Source: Solidesulfovibrio fructosivorans JJ] (GTDB lineage Bacteria; Desulfobacterota; Desulfovibrionia; Desulfovibrionales; Desulfovibrionaceae). Taken from it: DNA of 64,000 nt. Position numbers and translations under genes: made by a program. Positions 1 to 8,460 of this stretch are shown here, one piece after another. The DNA lies in contig NZ_AECZ01000015.1 in NCBI RefSeq assembly GCF_000179555.1, positions 1 through 64,000 of the forward strand, written 5' to 3'. Every line of letters begins with the position of its first letter. Within the stretch, counting starts at the first letter, position 1. The notes under the pieces were generated by a model. The model ran no database searches, was not told the origin of the DNA, and was given only the letters and a program-made list of their open reading frames with translations.

Positions 1-401
1 TTTGGCCGGCACGATGTCGAGCTTCTCGCTGACTTCCTCGCCGATGCGGACCAGGACCGCGCCGCAAGGGCAAACCTTCTCCGATTCCGGCAGGTCGTGG
101 ACGATCTCCACCCGGGGCAGATCGGCGGGAATAGGGCGACGGCCGCGTTTGCCACGGGTACGAATCGGGGCGCAAACCTCCTCGAAGGTCTGCGGCTTGT
201 GCTCCTCCGCAGCCTGCTCGGCCTCATCGAACAGGGAAAGTTGCTGTTCCTGGCCGGTGCGGGGCTTTTTCTCGGACTTCGGGCCGTAGATGATCAGGTT
301 CAGGAGACGAAGGCGCTGCTCCAACTGGGCAATCTGCGCCTGATGATCGGCGATGACGCTTTTGAGGACGGCGGGGTCGTCGGGGAGGAATTGATGTCCA
401 C
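1..401 (-). pseudogene. tnpC: IS66 transposase TnpC, N-terminal part, frameshifted near the start
   Basis: The translation shows the N-terminal coiled segment (AQIAQLEQRLRLLNLIIYG), the basic linker (KRGRRP) and the zinc-finger start (VCPCGAVLVR) of an IS66 DDE transposase. A typical start (V/M-D-I-N-S) is visible as GTG at 401-399. However, the frame of that start and the frame of the following LPDDPA segment differ by one base near 385, so one base appears to be lost. Without the shift, translation would need a weaker TTG start at 420 in the downstream frame. The C-terminal catalytic part is outside the window. Confidence 0.75.
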
Positions 402-450
402 AGCCCGAACAATATACCAATATTATCCAATTTAATCAAATAAATACTGG

Positions 451-804
451 TCAGAAAACCGTTGAATATTCCAGGTTGGTGTGCCCCTTCACAGTCAGGG
501 GATCCAGGCCGTCGAGCAGCCAGGCAAGCTGTCTTGAGTCGATGGCCAGCACCTCGGCCTCTCGGGTCGGCCAGCAAAACACATGGCACTCCAAACGTTT
601 GTGCCATAGGCAAAAGCCATTACGATCCCAGTAGAGCAGCTTGATGATGGTCCTGCTGCGGTTGCAAAATCCAAACAGATGGCCAGCGAACGGATCGAGT
701 TGCATCTGCCGCGAGACCAGGATGGACAGGCCGTCGATGGATTTGCGCATGTCCGTGGCTCCCAGGGCCAAGTAGACCCGGACGCCATTTGCCGGCAACA
801 TCAC
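451..804 (-). CDS. tnpB: IS66 accessory protein TnpB
   Basis: This 117-residue protein has the family signature (LPANGVRVYLALGATDMRKS, then GHLFGFCNRSRTIIKLLYWD), recognised as IS66 Orf2/TnpB, and is of normal family length. TnpB is required for transposition together with TnpA and TnpC; its exact biochemical role is not settled. The ATG at 804 overlaps the tnpA stop (ATGA), which suggests translational coupling; ATG 801 is an alternative start. The gene appears intact. Confidence 0.9.
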   Translation of the reverse strand: MMLPANGVRVYLALGATDMRKSIDGLSILVSRQMQLDPFAGHLFGFCNRSRTIIKLLYWDRNGFCLWHKRLECHVFCWPTREAEVLAIDSRQLAWLLDGLDPLTVKGHTNLEYSTVF

Positions 805-1151
805 AGCCGCGCCAGCGTGCGAACAAGTTTCTCAAGCACCGGTGCGGCGAAATCGCCGCGTATCTCGATGCGAAAGGCGTTGGTCACATGCACCAGCATC
901 GGTTCCGGTGCGGTGGCAATGTCTGGTTGAGTCGACGCGGACAGCGGCACGGGGACGATGGTGACGAAAGACGCGGCATCCCTGTTATCCGTTGAGCCTA
1001 AACGCTTGCGCCAATAGCTCAGGGAACTCTGGGAAAGGCCATGCTGCCGACAGTATACCCCCTGGCTCAGACCGCTACGCTGACAAGCTGCAACATGCTC
1101 CGACCAATACGCCGCCTTCAAGGAACGCACTTCTGTTGCTGGTGCTGCCAT
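801..1151 (-). CDS. tnpA: IS66 accessory protein TnpA (helix-turn-helix)
   Basis: This 116-residue protein has an N-terminal helix-turn-helix region (residues about 14-50: YWSEHVAACQRSGLSQGVYC, then HGLSQSSLSYWRKR) typical of IS66 TnpA. It probably binds the element ends. It is first in the tnpA-tnpB-tnpC order, starts about 70 bp inside the right terminus, and looks intact. Confidence 0.88.
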   Translation of the reverse strand: MAAPATEVRSLKAAYWSEHVAACQRSGLSQGVYCRQHGLSQSSLSYWRKRLGSTDNRDAASFVTIVPVPLSASTQPDIATAPEPMLVHVTNAFRIEIRGDFAAPVLEKLVRTLARL

Positions 1152-1223
1152 GGTCGTCCTCCTGTGGGATAAACCATGGCAGAAAATTCAAGCGACGTAA
1201 GAAGGACCTATTTGGACGCTTAC

Positions 1224-1673
1224 TGTTGTCCTGGCGACTGTCCAACACCTTGGACGCTGATTTTTGCGTCGCCGCCTTGGAAGAGGCCATTAATCGTTAC
1301 GGGGTGCCGAAAATCTTCAACACGGACCAGGGCTCGCAGTTCACCAGCCTGGATTCACCCAGGCGCTCAAGGATGCCGGTGTCGCCATCTCCATGAATGG
1401 CAAAGGCCGGTGGATGGACAATGTCTTTATCGAGCGGCTGTGGCGCTCGGTGAAATGGGAGTGCGTCTACCTGCGAGAGTTCGAAACCGGCAGCCAGGCG
1501 CTCGGAAACTGGTTTCGTTTCTACAACGAGCAGCGACCGCATACGGCTTTTGACGGTCGCCGTCCCATGGACGTATATCGGGATGGCCACTCGGCTTCAA
1601 AGGCGGCATGAGCACTAACCGGACTATAGCTTAACTGCGCCGCCAAACTGTCCAACCAACTCGGACCAGCTCA
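1224..1673 (+). pseudogene. IS3-family element, 3' remnant (orfB C-terminus and right end)
   Basis: The sequence closely parallels 41586-42026 of the IS3 copy at 40862. It encodes the C-terminal integrase core (FNTDQGSQFTS, then NGKGRWMDNVFIERLWRSVK, then YNEQRPHTAFDG). One base is missing at about 1352 (GGATTC against GGAATTC in the other copy), which breaks the frame before the final catalytic Glu region. The right terminal repeat (GGACTATAGCTTAACTGCGC onward) ends near 1673. The 5' part was removed or displaced by the IS66 insertion. Confidence 0.88.
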
Positions 1674-1736
1674 GTCCTTAAATTGTAGCTTCGCTCCCAC
1701 AGGACCAATTTCTTTATGCCCCTGGAAATATGGAAG

Positions 1737-2798
1737 CTAACCCTCTTTGCGGCTTAACACTTTTATGACGCTCCCTTTTTTGAGCATCTTGTCGGCAATT
1801 AAGGGAAACAATGAATTTCCTATTTTTGCTATATACCTATTTGCATTGAGTCTTGCCCCAATTCGGTACGCAAGCCGCGTAAAGAAGGAACGGTCCCTTG
1901 GAAAGACAGTGGTAAAGCTCGATTCCCCCCAAAGGTATTCACAAATGTCGCGCAAGGTAAAATCTATGGACTCATGTTCGACCAGTTGCACGCTAAACCC
2001 CGCTCGCTGTAATGCTACATCGAGAGACCTGGGCGACCAATAGTTCGGGTGCTCAAATCCAAAAACAACCGTATGTCGTGAACCTGAGAATTTATAAATT
2101 AACCCCTCAATATTAGGGACCTGGATCAGTAGACTTCCGCCCGGCTTCAAAATTCGAGCAAGCTCGCGTAGAAAATCCACTGGATTGGGAATATGCTCCA
2201 GAACGTCACGCATAACGACATAATCGTAGAAACAATCACTTAGCCCAGCTTTTTCCAAGGTCGTATTGAGTAGCGTTGCCGAATTGCCAAAGCGCTTGGT
2301 CAAGCTGGCAAAGTTATCAGAGCTGAGTTCAAGCCCTGTGACTGAACACCCAAGAAGAGATGCTTCATGCAAAAGAGTTCCTTCGCCACCGGGTCCTACT
2401 TCCAAAAATTGCTTTCCTACCAAGGAATTCCTATCTCCCAGTATACCGAGAAGATACCTGTTTTCCAGCCTGTCGCGTTCTATAGCACCAGAAGAACCGT
2501 GAAATTTCGTCTCATTGTATATGTTTATCCATTCAGACTCATAAAAAGCGTATGTCGCGGCATCAGTCAAACGAGGGTTAAGGAAAACCATGCCGCAAGT
2601 ACTGCATTGATCGAACAGAAACCCATCTTTTTTCATAAAAAGGCATAGGCCTCTTCCATTACAAGCTGGACATGCCTGTAACTTGCAGGCGAACTCGTCC
2701 CTTAAATATCCAGTGTTCGTGTCAAAAAAAAGTGCATGTGCATTTTCCAACGCGGTATGCAGGCGTGTTTTATACGAAATATAATCAAATTCAGGCAT
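1737..2798 (-). CDS. Class I SAM-dependent methyltransferase with N-terminal zinc ribbon
   Basis: 353 residues. The N-terminus holds a CxxC pair arrangement (CPACNGRG about residue 43, CSTCGMVFLNPR about residue 65) typical of zinc ribbons that precede polysaccharide-locus methyltransferases. A Rossmann methyltransferase domain follows: motif I FLEVGPGGEG (about 130), then VVMRDVLEHIPNP and ILKPGGSLLIQVPN, as in the Methyltransf_23 group. It probably methylates a sugar or the chain end in the cytoplasm; the substrate cannot be read from the sequence. It is the last gene of the leftward block 9693-1737, with a 34-bp gap from the gene before it. Confidence 0.82.
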   Translation of the reverse strand: MPEFDYISYKTRLHTALENAHALFFDTNTGYLRDEFACKLQACPACNGRGLCLFMKKDGFLFDQCSTCGMVFLNPRLTDAATYAFYESEWINIYNETKFHGSSGAIERDRLENRYLLGILGDRNSLVGKQFLEVGPGGEGTLLHEASLLGCSVTGLELSSDNFASLTKRFGNSATLLNTTLEKAGLSDCFYDYVVMRDVLEHIPNPVDFLRELARILKPGGSLLIQVPNIEGLIYKFSGSRHTVVFGFEHPNYWSPRSLDVALQRAGFSVQLVEHESIDFTLRDICEYLWGESSFTTVFPRDRSFFTRLAYRIGARLNANRYIAKIGNSLFPLIADKMLKKGSVIKVLSRKEG

Positions 2799-2832
2799 AA
2801 CAATTCTTCTCCCACATCATCAAAAAACGTTT

Positions 2833-3846
2833 TTAACCACGACTAAGACTAAACAGCGCCCGGTCTATTAACACTTGCAAAGAGCGTAAGATCTCCCTGG
2901 CGATTTTGCGAAGGCTAATTTTTCCTGGGCGGAGGCTTTCAACAACGTGTTCAGAAGGGAGATGAGGCAGCCATGCCGGATTTATCTCTTTCACCCACTG
3001 CAAAAATGCGCTGTAGTCCATTCCTTCTTTATAGAGAAGCTTTGGCAGGTAAAAATCACGCACATCTCTGGCGAGCAACTCTGTAGGGGCCAAATACTTG
3101 ATATACCCTTTGATTTGCATTATGTTAGTTCGCACATCTTCTTCTGGAGAGACCTCTACATCATATGAGAAGTTCGTTATTTTGCGAGCTCTTGGGCTGT
3201 TTTTGTATACATTTTGGTGATAATGGAACAAGTTATCGACAAATCCCCAGGCAAACCCCTTTTTTTGTAAAAGTGTCCGGATGATGATATCTTCATTTCT
3301 GTACAGAAAGTCGTCATCAATCTCATGCAGCATTGCATCAAAGGCTTTCTTGCGCCCCATTTGTGTGCCGCCAAACCCGAAGCCTCTGGGATTTCCTGCG
3401 AACTTGTTGGGATACTCGACGAGGTAGACCATCTGCTGCTCACACTCAAACCAATCGTATTGGCCACAGTGGGCGCTCATGCCGTCAAACCATCCCGCAG
3501 GGATATACACATCGGAATGAAGATAGAGAAACCAGTCTGTTTCCACCTGCTCTACCAATTTGCGGATCGAGTACCCTAACGTTTTGTATTCCTTGTGGTC
3601 AAAGATGCTGACTCTCGGGAACTTTGCTGCCACATCCAAAGAGTTGTCGATACAACCTCCGTCACCAAGCAAAAGGCGGTTTACTGGGATCTCTCGATAG
3701 ATGGAAATAAGGTTTTTGCGCCAGAGTTCGTTTGAATGTACTATGGGTATAATAACATCAACTGCCCCTGCAGAATCAGAAAGAAAACGATCGACATAAG
3801 GTTCTTCGCTATACAGCCGCTTAAAAATCGAGTGAGCTTCCTGCAT
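2833..3846 (-). CDS. Family 2 glycosyltransferase
   Basis: 337 residues with a GT-A fold. The N-terminus carries VDVIIPIVHSNE and LLLGDGGCIDNS (nucleotide-binding start), and FLYLHSDVYIPAGW is the DXD-like segment (HSD). A downstream NEDIIIRTLLQKKG acidic helix is typical of GT2 enzymes. No membrane segment is seen. The start overlaps the 3' end of the upstream SDR gene by 26 bp, so the two are in one transcript. It is likely to add one sugar to a lipid-linked oligosaccharide; donor and acceptor are unknown. Confidence 0.8.
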   Translation of the reverse strand: MQEAHSIFKRLYSEEPYVDRFLSDSAGAVDVIIPIVHSNELWRKNLISIYREIPVNRLLLGDGGCIDNSLDVAAKFPRVSIFDHKEYKTLGYSIRKLVEQVETDWFLYLHSDVYIPAGWFDGMSAHCGQYDWFECEQQMVYLVEYPNKFAGNPRGFGFGGTQMGRKKAFDAMLHEIDDDFLYRNEDIIIRTLLQKKGFAWGFVDNLFHYHQNVYKNSPRARKITNFSYDVEVSPEEDVRTNIMQIKGYIKYLAPTELLARDVRDFYLPKLLYKEGMDYSAFLQWVKEINPAWLPHLPSEHVVESLRPGKISLRKIAREILRSLQVLIDRALFSLSRG

Positions 3847-4777
3847 ATTTCATTTCCTTTTGCATCATCTCCATGACCATTTGCTCGAACGTGGTTGACG
3901 GCATCCAGCCCAGTTCGTTTCGTATTGCAGAAATATCTCCCCGCAAAGGCACTTTCTTCCGGCGCATCAGTGTGGCGTCCTCCCACACGTGATCACGCCA
4001 GTTAAGGCCGAGGAGCGAGAAGGAATTCTCAATCCAGTCCTGTACCGTATGAAGTTCACCCGTTGCGATGACGTAATCTTTTGGAGCAGTGCTTTGCAGC
4101 ATCTTTTCAAAAGCCCGCACATAATCAGGTGCGAAACCCCAATCTGTCGCCGCAGCTAGACTGCCAACCACCAGCTCTTTTGCTCTACCCTGTTTTATGG
4201 CAACAGCGGTTCGTACGACTTTTTTGGAGACAAAATCTGGCGAGCGCAAGTGAGATTCATGATTGAATAAAATACCCGAACACGCAAATAAACCATGCCG
4301 TTCTCTATACCAGGCGACTACGTCAATTCCCATATTTTTAGTGATACCGTAGGCACATGCAGGAACACGCAGAGATTGTTCGTTGGCCACGCCCTCCTGC
4401 GTCTCTCCGAACACCAGTGACGAAGCCGCATAGAACAGACGGGCTTGTGAGCAATATTGCAGCACCGCTTCAAGAACATGCATCAGCCCTACTACATGTG
4501 TTTCTAAACATGCTGCAAACTCTGATCCTCTCTGTACCGTTGTTGACTGAGAAGAATGGTGGTGCGCAGCGAGATAGTAAATATAATCAATATGATGATG
4601 GGAGAAAAAGTGATCAATCGAAAATCGATCCGTAATATCGAGTAATGCCGCTCCAGTCTGTGATCCACTTTTGGTTTGACGGTAACTACCTATCACCTCA
4701 ACATTATTTTTCTGTAGATATCTTGAAAGAAGCGTACCATCCTGTCCAGAAGCACCGATAATCAATGCTTTGAACAT
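3821..4777 (-). CDS. NAD(P)-dependent SDR, GDP-mannose 4,6-dehydratase-like
   Basis: ATG 4777 was chosen because MFKALIIGASGQDG starts the Rossmann fold and GGAG lies just upstream; the frame extends further but without a recognisable domain. 318 residues. Visible are the GxxGQDG cofactor loop, the catalytic YGITK (Tyr-x3-Lys), and an FNHESHLRSPDFVSKKV segment close to the GDP-mannose 4,6-dehydratase hallmark. It is somewhat shorter than a typical GMD. It is likely to make a 4-keto-6-deoxy nucleotide sugar, perhaps GDP-linked. It starts 2 bp after the upstream gene ends. Confidence 0.8.
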   Translation of the reverse strand: MFKALIIGASGQDGTLLSRYLQKNNVEVIGSYRQTKSGSQTGAALLDITDRFSIDHFFSHHHIDYIYYLAAHHHSSQSTTVQRGSEFAACLETHVVGLMHVLEAVLQYCSQARLFYAASSLVFGETQEGVANEQSLRVPACAYGITKNMGIDVVAWYRERHGLFACSGILFNHESHLRSPDFVSKKVVRTAVAIKQGRAKELVVGSLAAATDWGFAPDYVRAFEKMLQSTAPKDYVIATGELHTVQDWIENSFSLLGLNWRDHVWEDATLMRRKKVPLRGDISAIRNELGWMPSTTFEQMVMEMMQKEMKYAGSSLDF

Positions 4778-4778
4778 A

Positions 4779-6236
4779 TTAATTCTCCTTGCACAAGGCG
4801 TCAAACAATTGCAACACACGTTTGTGCGCCAAACCATCAAGGGTCGCCCAACGGGGGGCCTCTTTACGTTGGGCTTCAGCAATGTTGCATCTATATGCTG
4901 AATCATTTGTCAGACGGGCTAAGCTATCTTCAAATGCGTTCCTGGACTGCACGGTGATCACCCCATCAAGCCCAATGTAATCGTCATAGTCAAGCCCGTA
5001 GACGTCGTAGTTGAGAACCGGAATTCCGCTCATTATGGCCCAGCGAATCGTGGACGAAATCGAAGCGACATAGAGTGAACAAAGGGGGACGACTTCAAAC
5101 GTGTTCCCTTTAAAAATCTTGAGGGATTCATTTTCATACTGTTTATATACATCCGGCGACACACTAGGGTGCACGCAAACAAGAACATTCCATCCTGTAA
5201 GCCGCTTCATAACCTGAAACCAGGCGGAAATAAGTTCAGCATAGGTTTCATGCGCAACGCAGGCGTTAGGCGGCAGCATGTAATGAGTGTCGGGTGGTAA
5301 CGCGGTCACAAGCAAAGGCTTTTCTTCTGGTAGGGCATACTTGTGGAGCAGTTCCTGTAAAAGCTGAGGCCTACGCTTAATCCTGTCATGCAGTATATCA
5401 TGCGTGGGAGAGCCGACTAGCTGCAATGCTGAAGGTTCAAGCCCGGCATGAACATAATAATCTCTCATCGCCTCGCCTTCCATAAGCACAGCATCGGCAA
5501 AGCCGCTGTTGAGCACCCATGGCTTGGGCGGCGCCAGACGCAGCCATTTCATGAGCAGAGCTTCACTTGCGGGTAGCCTTGTCAAAGGCACTCCATCAAT
5601 CGTATACTTCCATTCTGGGAACAACCATACCAAGCAACGATTGGCGAAATAGTCCAAACTGTGCGCGGGAATATGCCGCAGGACCCGTGCCGGCTCCTGC
5701 CCTTTACACAAACAATGGGTCAGCACCATGACGGGGACTCCTGCTTTCTTGCACTCATCGATTACGGCGCTTGTGTCGTGCCCGACTATATCTCCCCCTA
5801 GCAGCACCACATCAGGCTCAAGCATGGCTAAAAAGCATTTTGTCACGCATTTTCTAAGGCGCAATGCTCGCCACTTAGGAAGCGGGTTGGCCACTCTGCC
5901 AGAACTTGGGAGAAAAGAGCATATGCGGGCATACAACTGCCGCATCTTATTTTGTACGCTGCAAGCCAGAGTCCTGAAACATTTAGCAGCGCTTGACTGA
6001 GAGGATACATTTTCCTGCCTCACGGGAATCGGCAGGATACGCGCCCCGTAAGTGTCGTAAACATCAATCCCCAAATCATGGCAGATAGCTATTTGCGGCA
6101 GAACATACTGTTCCGGGACAGCAAACTGCACAACAGGCGTCCAGCCCCCACTTTTGATGCAAAGCTGAATGTACGGCAACTGATCAGCAAAAAAAGTCGC
6201 CATGTGACTTACAACAAGTAATTTACGTTTTTTCAT
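4779..6236 (-). CDS. Unknown GT-B-like surface-polysaccharide protein
   Basis: 485 residues, soluble. I do not recognise a named family. The N-terminal KRKLLVVSHMATFFADQLPY and the middle VCVHPS look like the two halves of a GT-B fold. The C-terminal region (about 395-450) holds ASISSTIRWAIMSGIPVLNY and YDDYIGLDGV, resembling nucleotide-sugar-binding segments of capsule glycosyltransferases. The same C-terminal pattern occurs in the 580-residue protein at 36934-38676 (AVTSATIRLAISCGVPVVNY, YDDFKGLSGV), so the two are distant paralogues. A glycosyltransferase role is inferred. Confidence 0.6.
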   Translation of the reverse strand: MKKRKLLVVSHMATFFADQLPYIQLCIKSGGWTPVVQFAVPEQYVLPQIAICHDLGIDVYDTYGARILPIPVRQENVSSQSSAAKCFRTLACSVQNKMRQLYARICSFLPSSGRVANPLPKWRALRLRKCVTKCFLAMLEPDVVLLGGDIVGHDTSAVIDECKKAGVPVMVLTHCLCKGQEPARVLRHIPAHSLDYFANRCLVWLFPEWKYTIDGVPLTRLPASEALLMKWLRLAPPKPWVLNSGFADAVLMEGEAMRDYYVHAGLEPSALQLVGSPTHDILHDRIKRRPQLLQELLHKYALPEEKPLLVTALPPDTHYMLPPNACVAHETYAELISAWFQVMKRLTGWNVLVCVHPSVSPDVYKQYENESLKIFKGNTFEVVPLCSLYVASISSTIRWAIMSGIPVLNYDVYGLDYDDYIGLDGVITVQSRNAFEDSLARLTNDSAYRCNIAEAQRKEAPRWATLDGLAHKRVLQLFDALCKEN

Positions 6237-6290
6237 GTTAGTCTCAGCAGCTTTTCGCCCAATAAAAGGATAATATAGCTAAAAATATCT

Positions 6291-8420
6291 TCATTCTTTG
6301 CTGCCCGAAACATCTTCAATGTATCCTCTGTCTTTTAGTTGTAGCAGGTAGGGCATAAGAAGCTTCTCAGCCTGCAAATGGCTGCCAACAAGAGAAAGGT
6401 GGTCGCTATCCCTGTACAATGGCAATCCATCAGGAGTAAAAGAGAGACATTCGCCTTGTGGACAAAAAAAATCAAGAGAATTGATAACCGTTGCCCCTTT
6501 TATGCTGTCAAGAATAGCCAGGTATTTTCTTTGCCTGGTGACAACTTCCTCTTTTGTGAGGCGTGGCACAGTTCTGGCCTTACTGAAAGGCCTGGATATA
6601 CATTGGCGTAAATTAACTGGCAATTCTGGATTCTCGGACACAATATAAACCAGTTTTCCTTCTTTTTTGAAAAAATTCACGGTGTCTTGTAGGGCTTCGG
6701 CAAAACCCTTGGCAGGTATAATAATAGGATGAATATACGTAGGGGCAGACGGCTCAAACCCTGTAAAGTATATGGGGCCACGAGTAAAAATAAACACTGC
6801 AACAATATCTTTCTTTGCAACAATACTCTCAAGCATCTTCCGCGTACGCTGCTCTGTGTCGCGTTGTGTTGACTTTAAAGCATATTTCCAGAGGCCCAAA
6901 AGTGGCGTTATGATCGTCGGTTTTTGTCTGTCTACCCATATAGTGCTCGCGACTAAAAAGGTGTTGAACCCTAATCCTGCATTTACCTTGGCCATTCCTC
7001 GGTACGCTACAGGAGCATGACTGTCGCCAATCACTGCTATTGTCGTTTTTCCCCCGACATCTGTGTAACCATAATAAGAGTATCTATCATGTGGTATATC
7101 TGGCGCATATCGCAATGCCTTATCATCATGCACAGCAGAAGCAGTGCCATTCATGGTTTCAATGGCCGCAGCGAATGCTTTCATGTGTGCCCTCTCCGGC
7201 AGGCCTGAGTAATGCCATATAAACAGACCGACACCACCGGCACATACCATCAAGGTAATCAAGCACCACACTTTCGCTTTTCGTGCTGAATTACCAAAAC
7301 GAATTGGCTTTTCAATCAACCAGTATGTCAGGACGGCTAAGCAAAGAGAAACACACACTAACCCCAGACGCAACAGCCACATATCGGACTCAAGCTTACC
7401 GTTGATAACAAAAGCAAGCGAAATAAGTGGCCAATGCCACAAGTAAAATGGATACGAAACTAACCCGATGCCAACAACAAAACGGTTGGACAGCAAGGCG
7501 TTGTTGATCCACTGCTGTCGGCCCGCCTTAATCAACAAAATCGTGCCGACCGTTGGCAAAAGAGCTTTCCAACTTGGCCATGCTTGGTTGCCCTTGCTAT
7601 AAAAAAGCGTCATTCCTCCTAAACAAATCGCGCCGAGCGAAGCGCTCAGCGCACTTGGCAGCCAATTAGTGACCCCACATTGTATTTTTCCGGGCAATGC
7701 TTTCCTGCACCAAGCGTTGAGCATACTTTGAAACGGTACCCCATGCCCCCCCCCCTCTCGGACAAAAATCCTCAACAGTGCACCAGAAAAAAGCTCCCAT
7801 ACTCGAGCTAACGGTGAGTAAAAATCCGCTATAGTATCCGTACGATGTAAATATATATTATCCGCAAAAGATAATAAACATAACGCCGCGATGACGAAGC
7901 CCACCCGTAACTTACCTTTTACACAGAGAAAAAGCAGCAGAGGAAAGACAATATAAAACTGTTCCTCTATGCCGAGGCTCCAAAGATGTAGCAGGGGTTT
8001 TGACTTGGCAGCCACGTCAAAATACCCACTCTCGTGCCAGAGGAAAAAATTGGAAAGAAAGGAGGATCCACCGAAAACATGTTTGCCAAGAGCGCTATAT
8101 TCATCAGGTAGAAGAAACGCCCAGCCCAAAATCAAAACCGTTGTCAGCACAGCGAGAAGCGCGGGGAAAATACGGAGGATACGGCGACAATAAAAATCCC
8201 AAAAGCTGAACTTCTCGGCCTCTAGACTATTTAGAATAATGCCGCTTATCAAGTATCCAGAAATAACAAAAAAAACATCCACGCCAATAAAGCCACCCGG
8301 GAAAAGAGTGGGAAATGCATGATAACCGACAACCGCCAGCACCGCGAATGCGCGAAGTCCATCAATATCCGGACGGTAGGCTAATGGAGAGACAGCATCG
8401 AGTGCCTTTATTCGTCCCAT
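6291..8420 (-). CDS. Membrane acyltransferase of the OafA/YrhL type with SGNH domain
   Basis: ATG 8420 (709 aa) has AGG 7 bp upstream and is preferred over a TTG at 8459. The N-terminal half is an Acyltransferase_3 domain with the YRPDIDGLRAFAVLAVVGYH start, FFVISGYLISG, RRILRIFPALL and about ten membrane segments. The C-terminal half begins with IAVIGDSHA (SGNH Ser) and ends with SDHLSLVGSHL (Asp-His pair), so both catalytic units are present. It is likely to O-acetylate a polysaccharide at the membrane. A run of ten Cs (7746-7755) encodes the Gly run before HGVPF and could slip. Confidence 0.88.
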   Translation of the reverse strand: MGRIKALDAVSPLAYRPDIDGLRAFAVLAVVGYHAFPTLFPGGFIGVDVFFVISGYLISGIILNSLEAEKFSFWDFYCRRILRIFPALLAVLTTVLILGWAFLLPDEYSALGKHVFGGSSFLSNFFLWHESGYFDVAAKSKPLLHLWSLGIEEQFYIVFPLLLFLCVKGKLRVGFVIAALCLLSFADNIYLHRTDTIADFYSPLARVWELFSGALLRIFVREGGGHGVPFQSMLNAWCRKALPGKIQCGVTNWLPSALSASLGAICLGGMTLFYSKGNQAWPSWKALLPTVGTILLIKAGRQQWINNALLSNRFVVGIGLVSYPFYLWHWPLISLAFVINGKLESDMWLLRLGLVCVSLCLAVLTYWLIEKPIRFGNSARKAKVWCLITLMVCAGGVGLFIWHYSGLPERAHMKAFAAAIETMNGTASAVHDDKALRYAPDIPHDRYSYYGYTDVGGKTTIAVIGDSHAPVAYRGMAKVNAGLGFNTFLVASTIWVDRQKPTIITPLLGLWKYALKSTQRDTEQRTRKMLESIVAKKDIVAVFIFTRGPIYFTGFEPSAPTYIHPIIIPAKGFAEALQDTVNFFKKEGKLVYIVSENPELPVNLRQCISRPFSKARTVPRLTKEEVVTRQRKYLAILDSIKGATVINSLDFFCPQGECLSFTPDGLPLYRDSDHLSLVGSHLQAEKLLMPYLLQLKDRGYIEDVSGSKE
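7746..7755. repeat. Homopolymer C10 inside the acyltransferase gene
   Basis: Ten consecutive C (G on the coding strand) lie in frame inside the OafA-like acyltransferase reading frame and encode three Gly. Gain or loss of one base would truncate the enzyme, so this is a candidate slipped-strand phase-variation tract. Confidence 0.7.
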
Positions 8421-8460
8421 AAAAGACCTTTCAGCATCATCTTCATAGAAAATCAGCAAC

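Larger units (their letters stand above)
1..1223 (-). mobile_element. IS66-family insertion sequence, cut by the window edge
   Basis: Three genes read leftward in the usual IS66 order: tnpA (1151-801), tnpB (804-451) and tnpC (401 to the edge). The right terminus is placed near 1223, where the minus strand enters the element as GTAAGCGTCC; IS66 elements typically start with GTAA. Directly outside it lies the 3' part of an IS3 orfB, so the element landed in an older IS3 copy. The left end lies outside the window, so the expected 8-bp target duplication cannot be tested here. Confidence 0.85.
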
